54,759 bases of DNA from Hydrogenovibrio sp. (GCA_015484555.1 WFMZ01000047.1:1-54759), one strand, 5' to 3'. Counted from the first letter of the stretch, positions 8,119 through 17,542 are shown. A program made the numbers and translations. Notes: a model not told the origin generated them from the sequence alone.

Positions 8119-9945
8119 TTATAGCTTTCCTTGAAGTCCTACAAATAGTTGGCGGCCACCGTTAGAATACACTTTTTTAGGCGTAGTGCTAGTGCCTACA
8201 TAGCTCGCCACTGCTTGAGTGTAATCTTCTGCGAATACATTTAATACGTTAGCATACAGGCTTAAGTTAGCCGTAGCATCATAATTCACACTAAAGTCAG
8301 TAACGAAGTATTCACCAATTTGTGCACCTTGTTGATTAGCTTTATCGTAAGTTTTACCCTGATAGCGAGTATCTAAAATTAAAGAGGTTTTATTGAACCC
8401 CTGGTAGGTTAAATTTAAACCAGCTGTATTTTCTGCACGGCGCGCTAACCACTCTCCATTGTCATCCTTTGCAGTGCCTTGCGCATAGGTAAGCTGCACA
8501 AGCGTTTGAATTGCTTTGACATTTTTTTGGTAAGAAAGTTCAATCCCCTCAAATTTAGACGTGCCTTTTAGGTTATCGTATTGATTGGTTGTAAAACTAT
8601 AATCAATTAAATTTTTAGTTTCTGTATTGTAATAGCTTAATTCTAAGTCGTATAAGCTTAAATTGATGTCAAATGACTGGGTTTGCTCTGGGTCAACGGG
8701 TGTTAATGGTGATGAACCATAATTGGCTGTAGATTGAAATAATGTTGGTGCATTATAAGCCGTACCAAAGTTAGCACTCAGCGCAAGATTATCAGTAAAG
8801 TAATTTTTAGCACCAATTTTACCGGTTACTTTATCTTCAAAGGTACTGTACTGGTCACTTCTAAGAGATTCTGTCATAATTAAGTTTTGGTTGTTAAACT
8901 GGTTGGTGTTGGTTAAGCCTACGCCTGTATTGTCGTAGTTATCGCTATTAGCTTCATTGATGTATTTATTGTTTTCAATGACGAATGCCAAAGACTGATC
9001 TTTTTGATAAGCGTAAGCCCCTTTTAAGCCGACACTATCAATAATGGCATCGTTATATTGAGAAATTTTATTTTCAGATAGGTATAGTCGAGTGTCTAAG
9101 TTATTTTTGCTATATAAATACTGAATTCTTTTCAAATCATTTTTATAGTTGTTTGAGGCAATGGCATTCGGGTTGTTTGTATAGTCATAGTTAGAGGTAC
9201 TGTTGGCTGTTTTTACCAATACTTCTACTCTATGAGCTTTATTGATGTTGATACCCATATCCAAGGAGAAGTCAGTTTGTCTGAAAGCATCGTCTTCGTA
9301 GTTATCAACTGACTGACCGTACACTTTAACCGCACTGAAACCATCGGTACTTAAAGTTGAAAAGCCTAGGGCAAAGTCACCTTGCTCGTTTGCAGAAGAA
9401 AGGGTGCCTGCCAGCCTTGTTTGGCGGTTTGAGCCAGCTTCAATATTAACGGTACCGTTTGTTCCGTGGGTTGCTTTTTTGGTAATAATGTTAATGACAC
9501 CAGCAGAAGCATTCGCCCCCCAAATACCAGACTGTGCGCCTTTAATGATTTCAATGCGTTCAACATCAGCAAGGAGTAAACTACTAATAATGGCACCACC
9601 CGTTCCCATCGGGTTATTCATTTCAACGCCGTTCACTAAAACCAGTGTTGATTTATTACTTTGACCCCGCATAAAAATAGAGGTTGTGGTGCCTAGGCCG
9701 CCACTACGAATAATTTGAATACCTGGAATGCTTTTAATCGCATCGCCTAAAGTACGATAGTGGTTTTCTTTAATTTCTTTCGCGGTAATAATACTGGTGC
9801 TAGCAGTCACGCTGTATAGTGGCATAGATACATAGTTTGCAGAGGCAAACACGGGTTCTAGGGTGGTGTTAGTATCTTCAGCGGCTTGTAGCTGTGAAGA
9901 TGACAGCGCAATTAAAATGGCTGTTGATAGTGTTGTTTTTTTCAT
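8119..9945 (-). CDS. btuB: TonB-dependent vitamin B12 receptor BtuB
   Basis: A 608-residue outer-membrane receptor. A signal peptide (to about residue 21, SSQLQA) is followed by a plug domain ([69 protein letters not shown]) and then the beta-barrel. Length and plug motifs match BtuB. Substrate is strongly supported by the cobalamin riboswitch upstream. The chain ends in Leu rather than the usual aromatic residue. The ATG has a good site (AAGGAAA). It is the first gene of btuB-cobQ-cobO-btuF. Confidence 0.93.
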   Translation of the reverse strand: MKKTTLSTAILIALSSSQLQAAEDTNTTLEPVFASANYVSMPLYSVTASTSIITAKEIKENHYRTLGDAIKSIPGIQIIRSGGLGTTTSIFMRGQSNKSTLVLVNGVEMNNPMGTGGAIISSLLLADVERIEIIKGAQSGIWGANASAGVINIITKKATHGTNGTVNIEAGSNRQTRLAGTLSSANEQGDFALGFSTLSTDGFSAVKVYGQSVDNYEDDAFRQTDFSLDMGININKAHRVEVLVKTANSTSNYDYTNNPNAIASNNYKNDLKRIQYLYSKNNLDTRLYLSENKISQYNDAIIDSVGLKGAYAYQKDQSLAFVIENNKYINEANSDNYDNTGVGLTNTNQFNNQNLIMTESLRSDQYSTFEDKVTGKIGAKNYFTDNLALSANFGTAYNAPTLFQSTANYGSSPLTPVDPEQTQSFDINLSLYDLELSYYNTETKNLIDYSFTTNQYDNLKGTSKFEGIELSYQKNVKAIQTLVQLTYAQGTAKDDNGEWLARRAENTAGLNLTYQGFNKTSLILDTRYQGKTYDKANQQGAQIGEYFVTDFSVNYDATANLSLYANVLNVFAEDYTQAVASYVGTSTTPKKVYSNGGRQLFVGLQGKL

Positions 9946-10105
9946 GGATATTTCCTTTGCAAAGATAATTCTGCAAAGGCAAAACGGGGCTTAAATAAGA
10001 TTGTAAGCAAGCTATATTTAAGTCTAGATAAATTACATTTTAAAAAATTTGGCTTATCTCCGTACTGCCCTCCGCAATCGGTTCAAGTAGCTTCATAAAA
10101 AGCGA

Positions 10106-10293
10106 CTTTTAACTCAGGCCGGTATCCGGGCTTAAGAGCAGTTTACAAACGCCTTCTCGAATAAAATTCAATGGCTGATGCTTGGGTAAGCATGGTGTTT
10201 GTTTTTCTCTATTACCGTTGCGGGGGCAGCACTTGATTTGAACAAGTTTCCCGTTTAACTGCACAGTTTAAAGTTGTGCGGCACCTAAATTCT
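10106..10293 (-). promoter_or_regulatory. Cobalamin (AdoCbl) riboswitch
   Basis: On the reverse strand the conserved elements occur in order: a GGTGCC start near 10284, AAACGGGAAAC near 10246-10256, GCTGCCCCCGCAACGGTAA at 10212-10230, and a B12 box AGCCCGGATACCGGCCTGA at 10114-10132. It leads into btuB, about 160 nt downstream. I could not identify a clear terminator in the expression platform, so control may be at translation. AdoCbl binding is expected to switch the operon off. Confidence 0.93.
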
Positions 10294-10300
10294 GGGCGGA

Positions 10301-10329
10301 ATTGTACCCTTAGAAAAAACTTAAGTAAA
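10301..10329 (-). promoter_or_regulatory. Promoter of the btuB operon
   Basis: On the reverse strand TTTACT and TACAAT are separated by 17 bp. The predicted start falls just upstream of the riboswitch, which supports the assignment. Confidence 0.55.
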
Positions 10330-10375
10330 CTTGTAAATGAAATTTTGGAGAAAGCGGGAGGGGTTTTGAAAAATA

Positions 10376-10408
10376 CAACCCGCTAAACAAGAGTGTTTAG
10401 CGGGGTTG
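10376..10408 (-). terminator. Intrinsic terminator after fklB
   Basis: A long stem (CAACC-CGCTAAACA with TGTTTAGCG-GGGTTG, one bulged G) with a 4-nt loop, followed on the reverse strand by TATTTTT. It lies 17 bp after the fklB stop. Confidence 0.85.
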
Positions 10409-10425
10409 AAACAGTAAGTCAGAGC

Positions 10426-11049
10426 TTACTTAGAAGTGATATCTAGTAGCTCAACATCAAACACTAAGGTTGCGTAAGGTGCAATTTTTTCGCCAGAACC
10501 TTGTTCGCCATAAGCTAGGTTAGAAGGAATGGTTAAACGCCACTTTGAACCAGCAGGCATCATTTGCAAGGCTTCTGTCCAACCAGGGATAACACGGTTA
10601 ACCGGGAACTCTGCTGGTTGACCACGCTCTACTGAACTATCAAAAACAGTGCCATCGGTTAAAGTACCGTGGTAGTGTGTTGAAACGGTATCTTCAGCAC
10701 TAGGCTTGTCACCCGTTCCTTCTGTTAAAATTTCATACTGAAGCCCAGAAGCGGTGACAAAAACGCCTTCTTTCTTAGCGTTTTCAGCTAAAAACTTCTC
10801 GCCTTCAGCGCCCGCTACTTTTGCTTTCTCTGCTTGCTTCTCAGCCATGATAGCTTGAATCTCTTGAAAAGCTTCACCAATAGCTTGGTCGCTTAACGGG
10901 CTTTCTTTACCGGTTAAAGAGTCCATTAATCCTTTAGCAACAATTTCTGCATCTAAACCATCAAAAGGGTCATTTGCAAGTTGTGAACCCATTTGGCGGC
11001 CAATACCGTAGCTAACGATTTCTGGCGTAGTAGTATAAGTTTTAGACAT
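10426..11049 (-). CDS. fklB: FKBP-type peptidyl-prolyl isomerase FklB
   Basis: A 207-residue FKBP22-type isomerase. The N-terminal helical dimerisation region (VSYGIGRQMGSQL, then a long Ala/Glu/Lys-rich helix to about residue 85) precedes the FKBP domain (SGLQYEIL, THYHGTLTDGTVFDSS, VIPGWTEALQMM, SNLAYGEQGSG, TLVFDVELLDI). No signal peptide is present, favouring the cytoplasmic FklB over periplasmic FkpA. The gene stands alone with its own terminator. Confidence 0.92.
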   Translation of the reverse strand: MSKTYTTTPEIVSYGIGRQMGSQLANDPFDGLDAEIVAKGLMDSLTGKESPLSDQAIGEAFQEIQAIMAEKQAEKAKVAGAEGEKFLAENAKKEGVFVTASGLQYEILTEGTGDKPSAEDTVSTHYHGTLTDGTVFDSSVERGQPAEFPVNRVIPGWTEALQMMPAGSKWRLTIPSNLAYGEQGSGEKIAPYATLVFDVELLDITSK

Positions 11050-11505
11050 GTTTTTCTCATTATAGTGATTGGCTTATCAGCCAAGTTTAAAGTTTAACCG
11101 CTGCGAACAACGGTGAATATTATTTGATAGTTATATAGGGGCGTTAAAAAGAAAAACAAGAGGGCAAGGTAGTTATTTAACCAGACCACCCCTGGCGATT
11201 TTAGGGTTTAAAATGGGCGTTATACTCACATTGGTTAAAAATTAGGGGACTAAAGTGAGTATGTTTGATAGTATTAAGTAGAGTTTATCCTAAGAGATAG
11301 ATTTTAGAGAAGGTTATGTCCAGAAAGTCAGTGTCATAAGTTCACCCCAGTTGATGTTAAAGTAATACGGTCAAATGTGCAGATGGCTTAAGCAGAGTTT
11401 GCATCCAGCTTTGGTATAAAGGGTATTAATTGTCCCTGAAGAGCCCCTTTTAAATTGACGAGGGTATCGTCGTCATCTATACCAACCAAAATAGAGCATT
11501 AAATT
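11050..11505. other. 456-bp gap between fklB and the small membrane gene
   Basis: It holds the upstream region of fklB, one reverse copy of the 19-bp dispersed motif (11184-11202), and a short hairpin, GACGA-GGGTA-TCGTC, near 11458. I see no credible gene or known RNA. A possible 8-codon reading frame starting with GTG near 11255 has an AGGGGA site but is too short to call. Confidence 0.5.
11184..11202 (-). repeat. Dispersed 19-bp motif, intergenic copy
   Basis: A perfect reverse-strand match to AAAATCGCCAGGGGTGGTC. It is flanked by TTTAACC and GGGTTTAAA, which can form an imperfect stem with the motif as loop. Confidence 0.75.
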
Positions 11506-11835
11506 ATGTGGAATATTGCAACTTTTAACACTTTTATCGCACAAGATATTTTGATTTTTTTCTACTATTTTTGTGCTGTTTTAGTTCCTTTTTTCTTGTG
11601 GAGATTGCGCTTTACGTTGCTTAAAAAATTCTTTTTTGTACAAAAAATTGAGTCAAATATAGTCAATATTTATCATTCACTTACTTTTAAACAGAAATTA
11701 ATAACGGTGATAGTTTTGGTAGTCACTTTTTTCTGTATGGAATTGTGTTTGCGTATGATGTTTGAAGTGATGATAGGCTATTTCGATATGCATGATTATC
11801 TCTATGAAATTTCAAGAGAGTTAAGACAAAAATAG
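11506..11835 (+). CDS. Small membrane protein, DUF4282-like
   Basis: 109 residues with two hydrophobic segments, about residues 14-32 (ILIFFYYFCAVLVPFFLW) and 66-82 (ITVIVLVVTFFCMELCL). The arrangement and the RMMFE motif after the second segment (R-x-x-x-E) resemble DUF4282, a family of unknown function; I recognise this only by pattern. Translation signals are weak. It lies alone between fklB and a convergent operon. Confidence 0.6.
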   Translation: MWNIATFNTFIAQDILIFFYYFCAVLVPFFLWRLRFTLLKKFFFVQKIESNIVNIYHSLTFKQKLITVIVLVVTFFCMELCLRMMFEVMIGYFDMHDYLYEISRELRQK

Positions 11836-11959
11836 TCATAAAAGGCCAGAGCCAATTAATATTAACAAGTCGCAAATTCTACTTTCTTTTAAGATAACCA
11901 ACCCCGGTAATTTTATCTTTCAGTTCAGCTAGGTGAATTTTTAAGCTATCTCCAAGCTT

Positions 11960-11978
11960 AAAATCGCCAGGGGTGGTC
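11960..11978 (+). repeat. Dispersed 19-bp motif, intergenic copy
   Basis: A perfect match. It lies between two convergent genes and is flanked by AAGCT / AGCTT, a short inverted repeat that would place the motif in a hairpin loop. Confidence 0.75.
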
Positions 11979-11995
11979 TTAGCTTTTAGACCACA

Positions 11996-12274
11996 TTACG
12001 CGATTTCTTTCGTTTCTGTTTTAACCTTATCTTTTTCAGGCTCTTCAACTTTACTCTGTTGCTTGGCTAACGCTCTGGCTTCTATTCGTAACATGACTTT
12101 TTGGGTGTAGCGGTAAGATAGCCATAACGCGGGTAAAATAATGCCGAAGGTGTAAAGCGAGGTGAGTAAAGAGTTTAAGGTTGAACTGCCTTGAAAATGA
12201 AGTAGCCCACCCACAATAAATGCCATGAATAGGCTATTGCGTAGCGCTCTTTTAAATGGAGTCGTATTTTTCAT
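11996..12274 (-). CDS. Small two-helix membrane protein of unknown function
   Basis: 92 residues. Two hydrophobic stretches (about 12-26 and 38-53) are followed by a charged, Lys/Glu-rich cytoplasmic tail. I do not recognise the family; the overall shape resembles DUF2798-type small membrane proteins. It starts 2 bp after the rhodanese gene, so it is probably the last gene of that operon. Confidence 0.6.
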   Translation of the reverse strand: MKNTTPFKRALRNSLFMAFIVGGLLHFQGSSTLNSLLTSLYTFGIILPALWLSYRYTQKVMLRIEARALAKQQSKVEEPEKDKVKTETKEIA

Positions 12275-12276
12275 GA

Positions 12277-13185
12277 TTAAGGTTGCTTGCCTTTTTTAAG
12301 TGGGTTTTGTTTGGACAGAGACCATTCTTGCATTGAACCATCGTATAGTTTGACGTTTTTGAACCCTTGACTTTTTAGCATGGTAAATACTCTAGCCGCT
12401 CGGTGGCCACTGTTGCAATAGGCAATGATAGGGGTGTTTTTGTTTTGTAATTTTAAATAATTAAAGAACTCATTTAATCTGGCATTGCTTTGTTGGCGAT
12501 AGCCGTTTGTACTATCAACTGATACTTCCCAGGGAAAAAATAATGCACCGGGAATATGCCCTGAAGGGTGTTTTTTGTCTTTAGGATTACCAAAGTATTC
12601 TTGCTTACTGCGAGCATCTAGCAAAATTACCTTAGGATTTTTAATAGCGGCATGTACTTCTTGGGTATCGGCGGTTAAGGCATCTTGTGCATTGTGCTTG
12701 TTGGCAAAGTATTTAGAAGGCTTTAAGTGTGCTGGCTTCTGGGTAACGGGATAACCTGCTAATACCCATGCGATAGACCCACCATTTAGCATGGAGACTT
12801 TTTGGTGTTTCAGCTTAGACAGTTCCCAATAAAGCCGGCTGGCGTTTAAATTGCCTTCGTTATCATAAATAACTACATGGTCTGTGGCTTTAATGCCTAG
12901 TTTTGAAAGTAGTTTAACCATGTAGTTTTGTCCGCCACTTAGTGCTAAACCATCTTGAGGTTTAATAAGCCAATTATAATTAACAAAAATAGCATGGGGT
13001 AGATGAAATTTTTGGTATTGTGCCGAATTACTTACGTCTATTAAAACAATATTATTGTTGGGTTTAGCCATTTCCTTTTTAAGCCAGCTAGCTTCAACTA
13101 AGACAGGGCTTTGAGCATAAGATAGGGTTGACCAGCTTAATATCAATAGCATAAAAAGGGTAAATATAGGGCGGATTTTAGTCAT
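12277..13185 (-). CDS. Exported two-domain rhodanese (sulfurtransferase)
   Basis: A 302-residue thiosulfate/3-mercaptopyruvate sulfurtransferase-like protein with a signal peptide (hydrophobic core LFMLLILSW, cleavage near SYA). It carries two rhodanese domains. The first lacks the catalytic Cys (YDNEG at that position). The second has it in CNSGHRA (Cys257 of this start), preceded by LLDARS and HIPGA. It may move sulfane sulfur in the periplasm, which would suit a sulfur oxidiser. An ATG at 13197 exists, but the ATG at 13185 has GGAG 6 bp upstream. It overlaps the DUF1841 gene. Confidence 0.85.
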   Translation of the reverse strand: MTKIRPIFTLFMLLILSWSTLSYAQSPVLVEASWLKKEMAKPNNNIVLIDVSNSAQYQKFHLPHAIFVNYNWLIKPQDGLALSGGQNYMVKLLSKLGIKATDHVVIYDNEGNLNASRLYWELSKLKHQKVSMLNGGSIAWVLAGYPVTQKPAHLKPSKYFANKHNAQDALTADTQEVHAAIKNPKVILLDARSKQEYFGNPKDKKHPSGHIPGALFFPWEVSVDSTNGYRQQSNARLNEFFNYLKLQNKNTPIIAYCNSGHRAARVFTMLKSQGFKNVKLYDGSMQEWSLSKQNPLKKGKQP

Positions 13186-13645
13186 GATGCTCTCCATCTA
13201 AAGGCTTAACACCTTGTTTAATTAACAGGGTTCTTAAATTTTGTAGGTATTCTTTTTCATCTGGTTCAACGCCATTTTTTTGCGCTAACCAAAGGGACTC
13301 GGCTAGGCAGTCCATCATCGCGTGTTCTGTATTATGAACATCACCTAGCTTGTTGCCTAGCTTTTGGTAAATAGCTTGAATGCCAGCGGGTCGGTCTAGT
13401 GACACTTGTTCTTGTAACCCCAAGTGCATACCCATGTGTAGAAAAGGGTTGGTTTCACCCATTCCTGGAAAGTAGTTGTTGCCTAAGTGACTTTGGTTGT
13501 TGAGCAGAGTTTGGTATTCTGGGTGTAGGTCGATCACCCTTGCTAGCATGGTTTCCATCGCATCCATCGGTTCACCTGCACGGTTCTTTTTCCAAGTATC
13601 GACGTAGAACTGTCGTAATTTATCTCTTTCTGTTGTGTAAAACAT
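13178..13645 (-). CDS. DUF1841 family protein
   Basis: 155 residues of the proteobacterial DUF1841 family: MFYTTERDKLRQFYVDTW at the start, IDLHPEYQTLL, GETNPFLHMGMHLGLQEQ, and HNTEHAMMDCLAESLW. The His-rich middle suggests metal binding, but no function is established. A longer frame to 13747 adds 34 residues not typical of the family, so the ATG at 13645 is used. It is the first gene of a three-gene operon. Confidence 0.88.
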   Translation of the reverse strand: MFYTTERDKLRQFYVDTWKKNRAGEPMDAMETMLARVIDLHPEYQTLLNNQSHLGNNYFPGMGETNPFLHMGMHLGLQEQVSLDRPAGIQAIYQKLGNKLGDVHNTEHAMMDCLAESLWLAQKNGVEPDEKEYLQNLRTLLIKQGVKPLDGEHHD

Positions 13646-13849
13646 GCCTAAACTCGTTTTAATTTTTTGAATGATGCTAGTGTATACAAAGGCTGTTTTT
13701 TTTTCAGTAAATTTTATTGAAGAATGCTTGAAATGAATATAAAACACGCTAAACTGGGTGAGAAATTACGTGGGTAAAGGCAGAGTTTATATTAAGTGTA
13801 TACTTAGGTTAGGCATTATGCTGAACTATAAATAATTAAAGGTGTTTGT

Positions 13850-14293
13850 TTGTTAAATTTTCAAAAAATATTAATAAGTTTTGTGTTGGTTTTCTTACCT
13901 TTACAGGCTTTTGCAAAATCTGGTGTGCAAACTGTGGAACTTGTTGGTGAAGCGTTGCACAGCAAATTGGTGAAAGAAGCGATTCAATATGATGTGTTTA
14001 ATCAGCGTTGTCGCGGTGTGAGTGCACGAAAAAATCAGGCAAAGGTAAATCGTTTATTTATACGCAAATATAGCCTGTCATTTAATAACTATATTAAGGC
14101 TTATTTAAGCCAGGACCCGCGCCAGGCGACAGAAAGAATTCGACAGGCTATGTTGACTAAACTATTAGAAGTAGGCGGCTGTCAGTCAGCAGCGCGAAGC
14201 CAGTTACACAAAGAATTTAAGCGAGATTTTAGGCGTTTATACCAAAAATCGGAAAACTCTCTTTGGTTTCCTAAGGTCATCTTTACCCGTTAA
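13850..14293 (+). CDS. Secreted protein of unknown function
   Basis: 147 residues beginning with TTG, preceded by AAAGG 7 bp upstream. A clear signal peptide ends near FLPLQAFA (about residue 22). The mature part is basic and helical, with two cysteines (Cys54 and Cys110) that could form a disulfide. No family is recognised. It stands alone between a divergent DUF1841 gene and glycerate kinase. Confidence 0.65.
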   Translation: MLNFQKILISFVLVFLPLQAFAKSGVQTVELVGEALHSKLVKEAIQYDVFNQRCRGVSARKNQAKVNRLFIRKYSLSFNNYIKAYLSQDPRQATERIRQAMLTKLLEVGGCQSAARSQLHKEFKRDFRRLYQKSENSLWFPKVIFTR

Positions 14294-14350
14294 CATTATG
14301 GCCGCTATTGTCCCTGAAATTATTTAGTAAAGAATAGGTAAGGAAACAGT

Positions 14351-15487
14351 ATGAATGTTTTGATTGCTCCAGATTCATTTAAAGGTAGCTTGTCAGCCAC
14401 TATTTTTTGCAGAGTAGCAAGTGATGCTATTCTGTCGGTCATTCCTGATGCTAAGGTGGTTTCGGTACCGATGAGTGATGGCGGTGATGGTATGGTGGAA
14501 ACCTTGTTAAATTTGTCTGAGTTTTCAGCGGTTGAAGTCAATGTTTCTAATCCTGTTGGGCATTCAATTCGAGCACATTATGCCTATAGCAATAAAGCAG
14601 ATACTGCGGTGATTGAAATGGCTTCTGCATCGGGTTTGGCTTTGCTAAAAGTCGGTGAATATGATGCCTTGCATACGAGCACGATAGGGACAGGTATGCT
14701 TATTCAACATGCTCTTGATCAGGGGGTGAGCGAACTCATTATTGGTTTGGGGGGCAGTGCCACAACGGATGCTGGAATAGGCTGCTTGTCTGAGCTAGGG
14801 TTTCAGTTTTTAGATAAGACAGGGAAGCCAGTTTCTTTGTCTGGCAAGGGTTTGCTAAGGCTAGATAGCATAGTGGCACCCAGCACAGACTTTTCTAAGT
14901 TAAAGGTCCGTATTGCTTGTGATGTGAGTAATCCTTTGTTTGGTGAAATAGGGGCGGCTCAAATATTTGCGCCTCAAAAGGGCGCAAGTTTGGAAGAGGT
15001 TGAAATATTGGATCAAGGATTAATAAACTTTTCATTAGTTGTACAAAAATCATTGGGGTTAGATTTATCATCCGTGGCCGGTGCGGGTGCAGCTGGTGGA
15101 TTAGGTGCGGGTTTAATGTTGTTGGGTGGAAAGATAGAGCCAGGCTTTCAAGTAATGGCAGGCTTGCTAAACCTGGAAGCTTATTTTTCAGAGTATGATT
15201 TGGACCTTGTTATGACCGGTGAAGGGCAGTTAAACTACCAAAGTCAGCTAGGAAAAGTGCCTGTTGAAGTGGCGAGTATGGCAAAAAAATACCAGAAAAA
15301 GGTGCTAGGGGTGTTTGGTGAAATTTCACTTTCTAATGAGGCCATTTTTGAAGCGGGTATCGATTCGGCTTTTAGTATTACAAGTGGCCCTATATCTTTA
15401 AAAGATTGCATGGAAAATGCTGAAAACTTATTGTTTGAAAAGGTTCAAAATATTTTTAAAATGATTCTGGTCGTGGGTACTAAGTAG
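14351..15487 (+). CDS. glxK: Glycerate kinase
   Basis: 378 residues of the type I (GarK/GlxK) glycerate kinase family, which phosphorylates glycerate to a phosphoglycerate. Landmarks are MNVLIAPDSFKGSLSA, VPMSDGGDGMVETL, GLGGSATTDAGIG, GAGAAGGLGAGL and TGEGQLNYQSQLGK. A strong site (AGGAAACAG) precedes the ATG. In an autotroph this would return glycolate-derived glycerate to central metabolism, though no photorespiration genes are adjacent. Confidence 0.93.
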   Translation: MNVLIAPDSFKGSLSATIFCRVASDAILSVIPDAKVVSVPMSDGGDGMVETLLNLSEFSAVEVNVSNPVGHSIRAHYAYSNKADTAVIEMASASGLALLKVGEYDALHTSTIGTGMLIQHALDQGVSELIIGLGGSATTDAGIGCLSELGFQFLDKTGKPVSLSGKGLLRLDSIVAPSTDFSKLKVRIACDVSNPLFGEIGAAQIFAPQKGASLEEVEILDQGLINFSLVVQKSLGLDLSSVAGAGAAGGLGAGLMLLGGKIEPGFQVMAGLLNLEAYFSEYDLDLVMTGEGQLNYQSQLGKVPVEVASMAKKYQKKVLGVFGEISLSNEAIFEAGIDSAFSITSGPISLKDCMENAENLLFEKVQNIFKMILVVGTK

Positions 15488-15819
15488 TACATGGCTTGGT
15501 TTTAAGCTGTTAGCAATCGACACAGCTTGTAAAGCCAATAGGCACCTTTCTATTTCCTCACAAAAGCTTATTTTCAAGCCGTTAACCCTAACTTTGGTTG
15601 TTAAAACCTCTGTGTTGTGGTATAAATGCGCCGCCGGAAAGTCTAATGGCTTTTTAGGTATTTATTTTTTACTAAACCACACGTTTATTATCAACAAATA
15701 GTCGGGGTGCCTAATTGATTTAAGTTATCTTAAATCAAGCAGTTATAGCTAAATATAATTGTGAAAGGGTTCGATATTTGAATAGACGGAGGCTTAACCC
15801 AATATATTGGAGAATGACA
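15488..15819 (+). promoter_or_regulatory. rpsB upstream region: stem-loop, promoter and long leader
   Basis: Three things can be seen. A stem-loop at 15493-15536 (AAGCTGT/ACAGCTT plus GGCTT/AAGCC, no T-tract) follows glycerate kinase. A good promoter, TTGTTA (15598) 17 bp from TATAAA (15621), follows. Then comes a leader of about 190 nt with a perfect hairpin TGATTTAAG-TTAT-CTTAAATCA at 15716-15737. In E. coli, S2 represses its own mRNA through such a leader; that it does so here is inference. Confidence 0.55.
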
Positions 15820-16554
15820 ATGGCTAAAGTTACAATGCGCCAAATGCTAGAAGCGGGTGTTCACTTCGGACACCAAACTCGTTACTGGAACCCTAAAATG
15901 GGTGAGTACATCTTTGGATCTCGTAATAAGATTCATATCATCAACCTTGAAAAGACATTACCTATGTTTAATGATTCATTAAACTTCTTAGGTGGTATTG
16001 CTGCGAACAAAGGAAATATCTTGTTTGTAGGGACTAAAAAAGCAGCAGGCGAGCTAGTTGCGCAAGAAGCAACTCGTTGTGGTATGCCTTATGTTAATCA
16101 CCGTTGGTTAGGTGGTATGTTGACTAACTTCAAAACTATCAAGCAGTCTATTAAGCGTTTGAAAGAGTTAGAAGTTCAGGAACAAGATGGTACTTTTGAA
16201 AAGATCACTAAAAAAGAAGCGCTAATGCGTAGCCGTCAAAAGCACAAGCTTGAGCTTTCTTTAGGTGGAATTAAAGATATGCGTGCCATGCCTGACGCTA
16301 TTTTTGTGATTGACAATGGTAACGAGAAAATTGCTATTCAAGAAGCTAAGAACCTAGGAATTCCTGTTGTAGCTGTTGTTGATACAAACAACGATCCTAG
16401 TGGTTTAGATTACGTTATCCCTGGTAACGATGATGCGGTTCGTGCTATTTCTTTATACTTATCTTCAGTAGCTGACGCAGTTCTTGAAGGTAAAGGTTCT
16501 ATCACGACAGCATCTGCTGCCGATGACTTTGTTGAAGAAAAAGCAGAAGCATAA
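15820..16554 (+). CDS. rpsB: 30S ribosomal protein S2
   Basis: 244 residues, full length. It starts [19 protein letters not shown] and contains [27 protein letters not shown] and [10 protein letters not shown], all diagnostic of S2. The ATG at 15820 has GGAGAA just upstream; an earlier TTG at 15778 is not the start. It forms the usual pair with tsf. Confidence 0.98.
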   Translation: MAKVTMRQMLEAGVHFGHQTRYWNPKMGEYIFGSRNKIHIINLEKTLPMFNDSLNFLGGIAANKGNILFVGTKKAAGELVAQEATRCGMPYVNHRWLGGMLTNFKTIKQSIKRLKELEVQEQDGTFEKITKKEALMRSRQKHKLELSLGGIKDMRAMPDAIFVIDNGNEKIAIQEAKNLGIPVVAVVDTNNDPSGLDYVIPGNDDAVRAISLYLSSVADAVLEGKGSITTASAADDFVEEKAEA

Positions 16555-16575
16555 TTAATTTAATGTAATTAATTT

Positions 16576-16605
16576 GAGGGGGCGGCCTAGGCAGCTCCCT
16601 TTTTG
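16576..16605 (+). terminator. Possible attenuating terminator between rpsB and tsf
   Basis: A GC-rich imperfect hairpin (AGGG...CCCT ends, inner GGCCTAGGC) followed by TTTTT. In other bacteria a partial terminator at this place sets the S2:EF-Ts ratio; the role here is inferred. Confidence 0.5.
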
Positions 16606-16635
16606 TATCAAACTTTATAGAATAAGGATTTTACG

Positions 16636-17520
16636 ATGGCAGTTACAGCAGCTATGGTTAAAGAACTTCGCCAAACAACTGGCGCAGGGATGATGGATTG
16701 TAAAAAAGCACTTTCAGAAACCGATGGTAACATGGAAGATGCAATTGAATTTTTACGTAAGAAAGGAATGGCTGGCGCTGATAAAAAAGCGGGTCGTGTT
16801 GCAGCAGAAGGCATTATTGCTATTGCTATCTCTGAAGATGGTAAGAAGGGTGTCATTGCTGAAGTAAACTGTGAAACAGATTTTGTTGCGAAAGGCGATG
16901 AGTTTAAGTCTTGGGCTAACGAAGTAGCGGCTATTGCATTAGCAACCGGTAACTTTGATGTTGAAGCATTAATGAACGAAACAATGGCTTCAGGTAAAAC
17001 TATTGACATTACACGTCGTGAAATGATTGCTAAAATTGGTGAGAATATGTCTGTTCGTCGTTTACAGACAATTGAATCTGAAGGTTCAATTGGTCAGTAC
17101 CAGCACGGTGAGAAGATCGGTGTAGTGGTTGCAATGACTGGTGGTGATGATGCGTTAGTTCGTGATGTTGCTATGCATGTTGCTGCGGTTAACCCTAGCT
17201 GTATTTCTGCAGATGATGTCGATCAAGCGATGCTAGAAAAAGAGCGTAAGTTCCAAATTGAACAAGCATCAACTTCTGGTAAGCCGGCTGAAATCATTGA
17301 AAAAATGATTGAAGGTCGTATGCGTAAGTATCTTCAAGAGATTACGCTACTAGGTCAGGGGTTTGTTAAAGACCCTGATACTTCAGTTGAGAAGTTGTTA
17401 AAAACTAACAATGCAACCGTAACTAATTTCATTCGTTTGGAAGTAGGTGACGGTATTGTTGTTGAAACACTAGACTTCGCTGAAGAAGTTGCAGCCGCCG
17501 CTGTGGCAGCAGGTGCATAG
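16636..17520 (+). CDS. tsf: Elongation factor Ts
   Basis: 294 residues. EF-Ts exchanges GDP for GTP on EF-Tu. The UBA-like N-terminus reads VKELRQTTGAGMMDCKKAL, and the TDFVAK motif is at about residues 81-86. The dimerisation repeats follow with IGENMSVRR, and the C-terminus is normal. It has a good ribosome site (ATAAGGAT) and is followed by a strong terminator. Confidence 0.98.
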   Translation: MAVTAAMVKELRQTTGAGMMDCKKALSETDGNMEDAIEFLRKKGMAGADKKAGRVAAEGIIAIAISEDGKKGVIAEVNCETDFVAKGDEFKSWANEVAAIALATGNFDVEALMNETMASGKTIDITRREMIAKIGENMSVRRLQTIESEGSIGQYQHGEKIGVVVAMTGGDDALVRDVAMHVAAVNPSCISADDVDQAMLEKERKFQIEQASTSGKPAEIIEKMIEGRMRKYLQEITLLGQGFVKDPDTSVEKLLKTNNATVTNFIRLEVGDGIVVETLDFAEEVAAAAVAAGA

Positions 17521-17542
17521 GGTTTCCCTTTAGCTTGCTAAG

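Noticed and set aside
11428-14321. ATTGTCCCTGAA occurring at about 11430 and 14308
   Set aside because: Only two short copies with unrelated flanks; chance is adequate.
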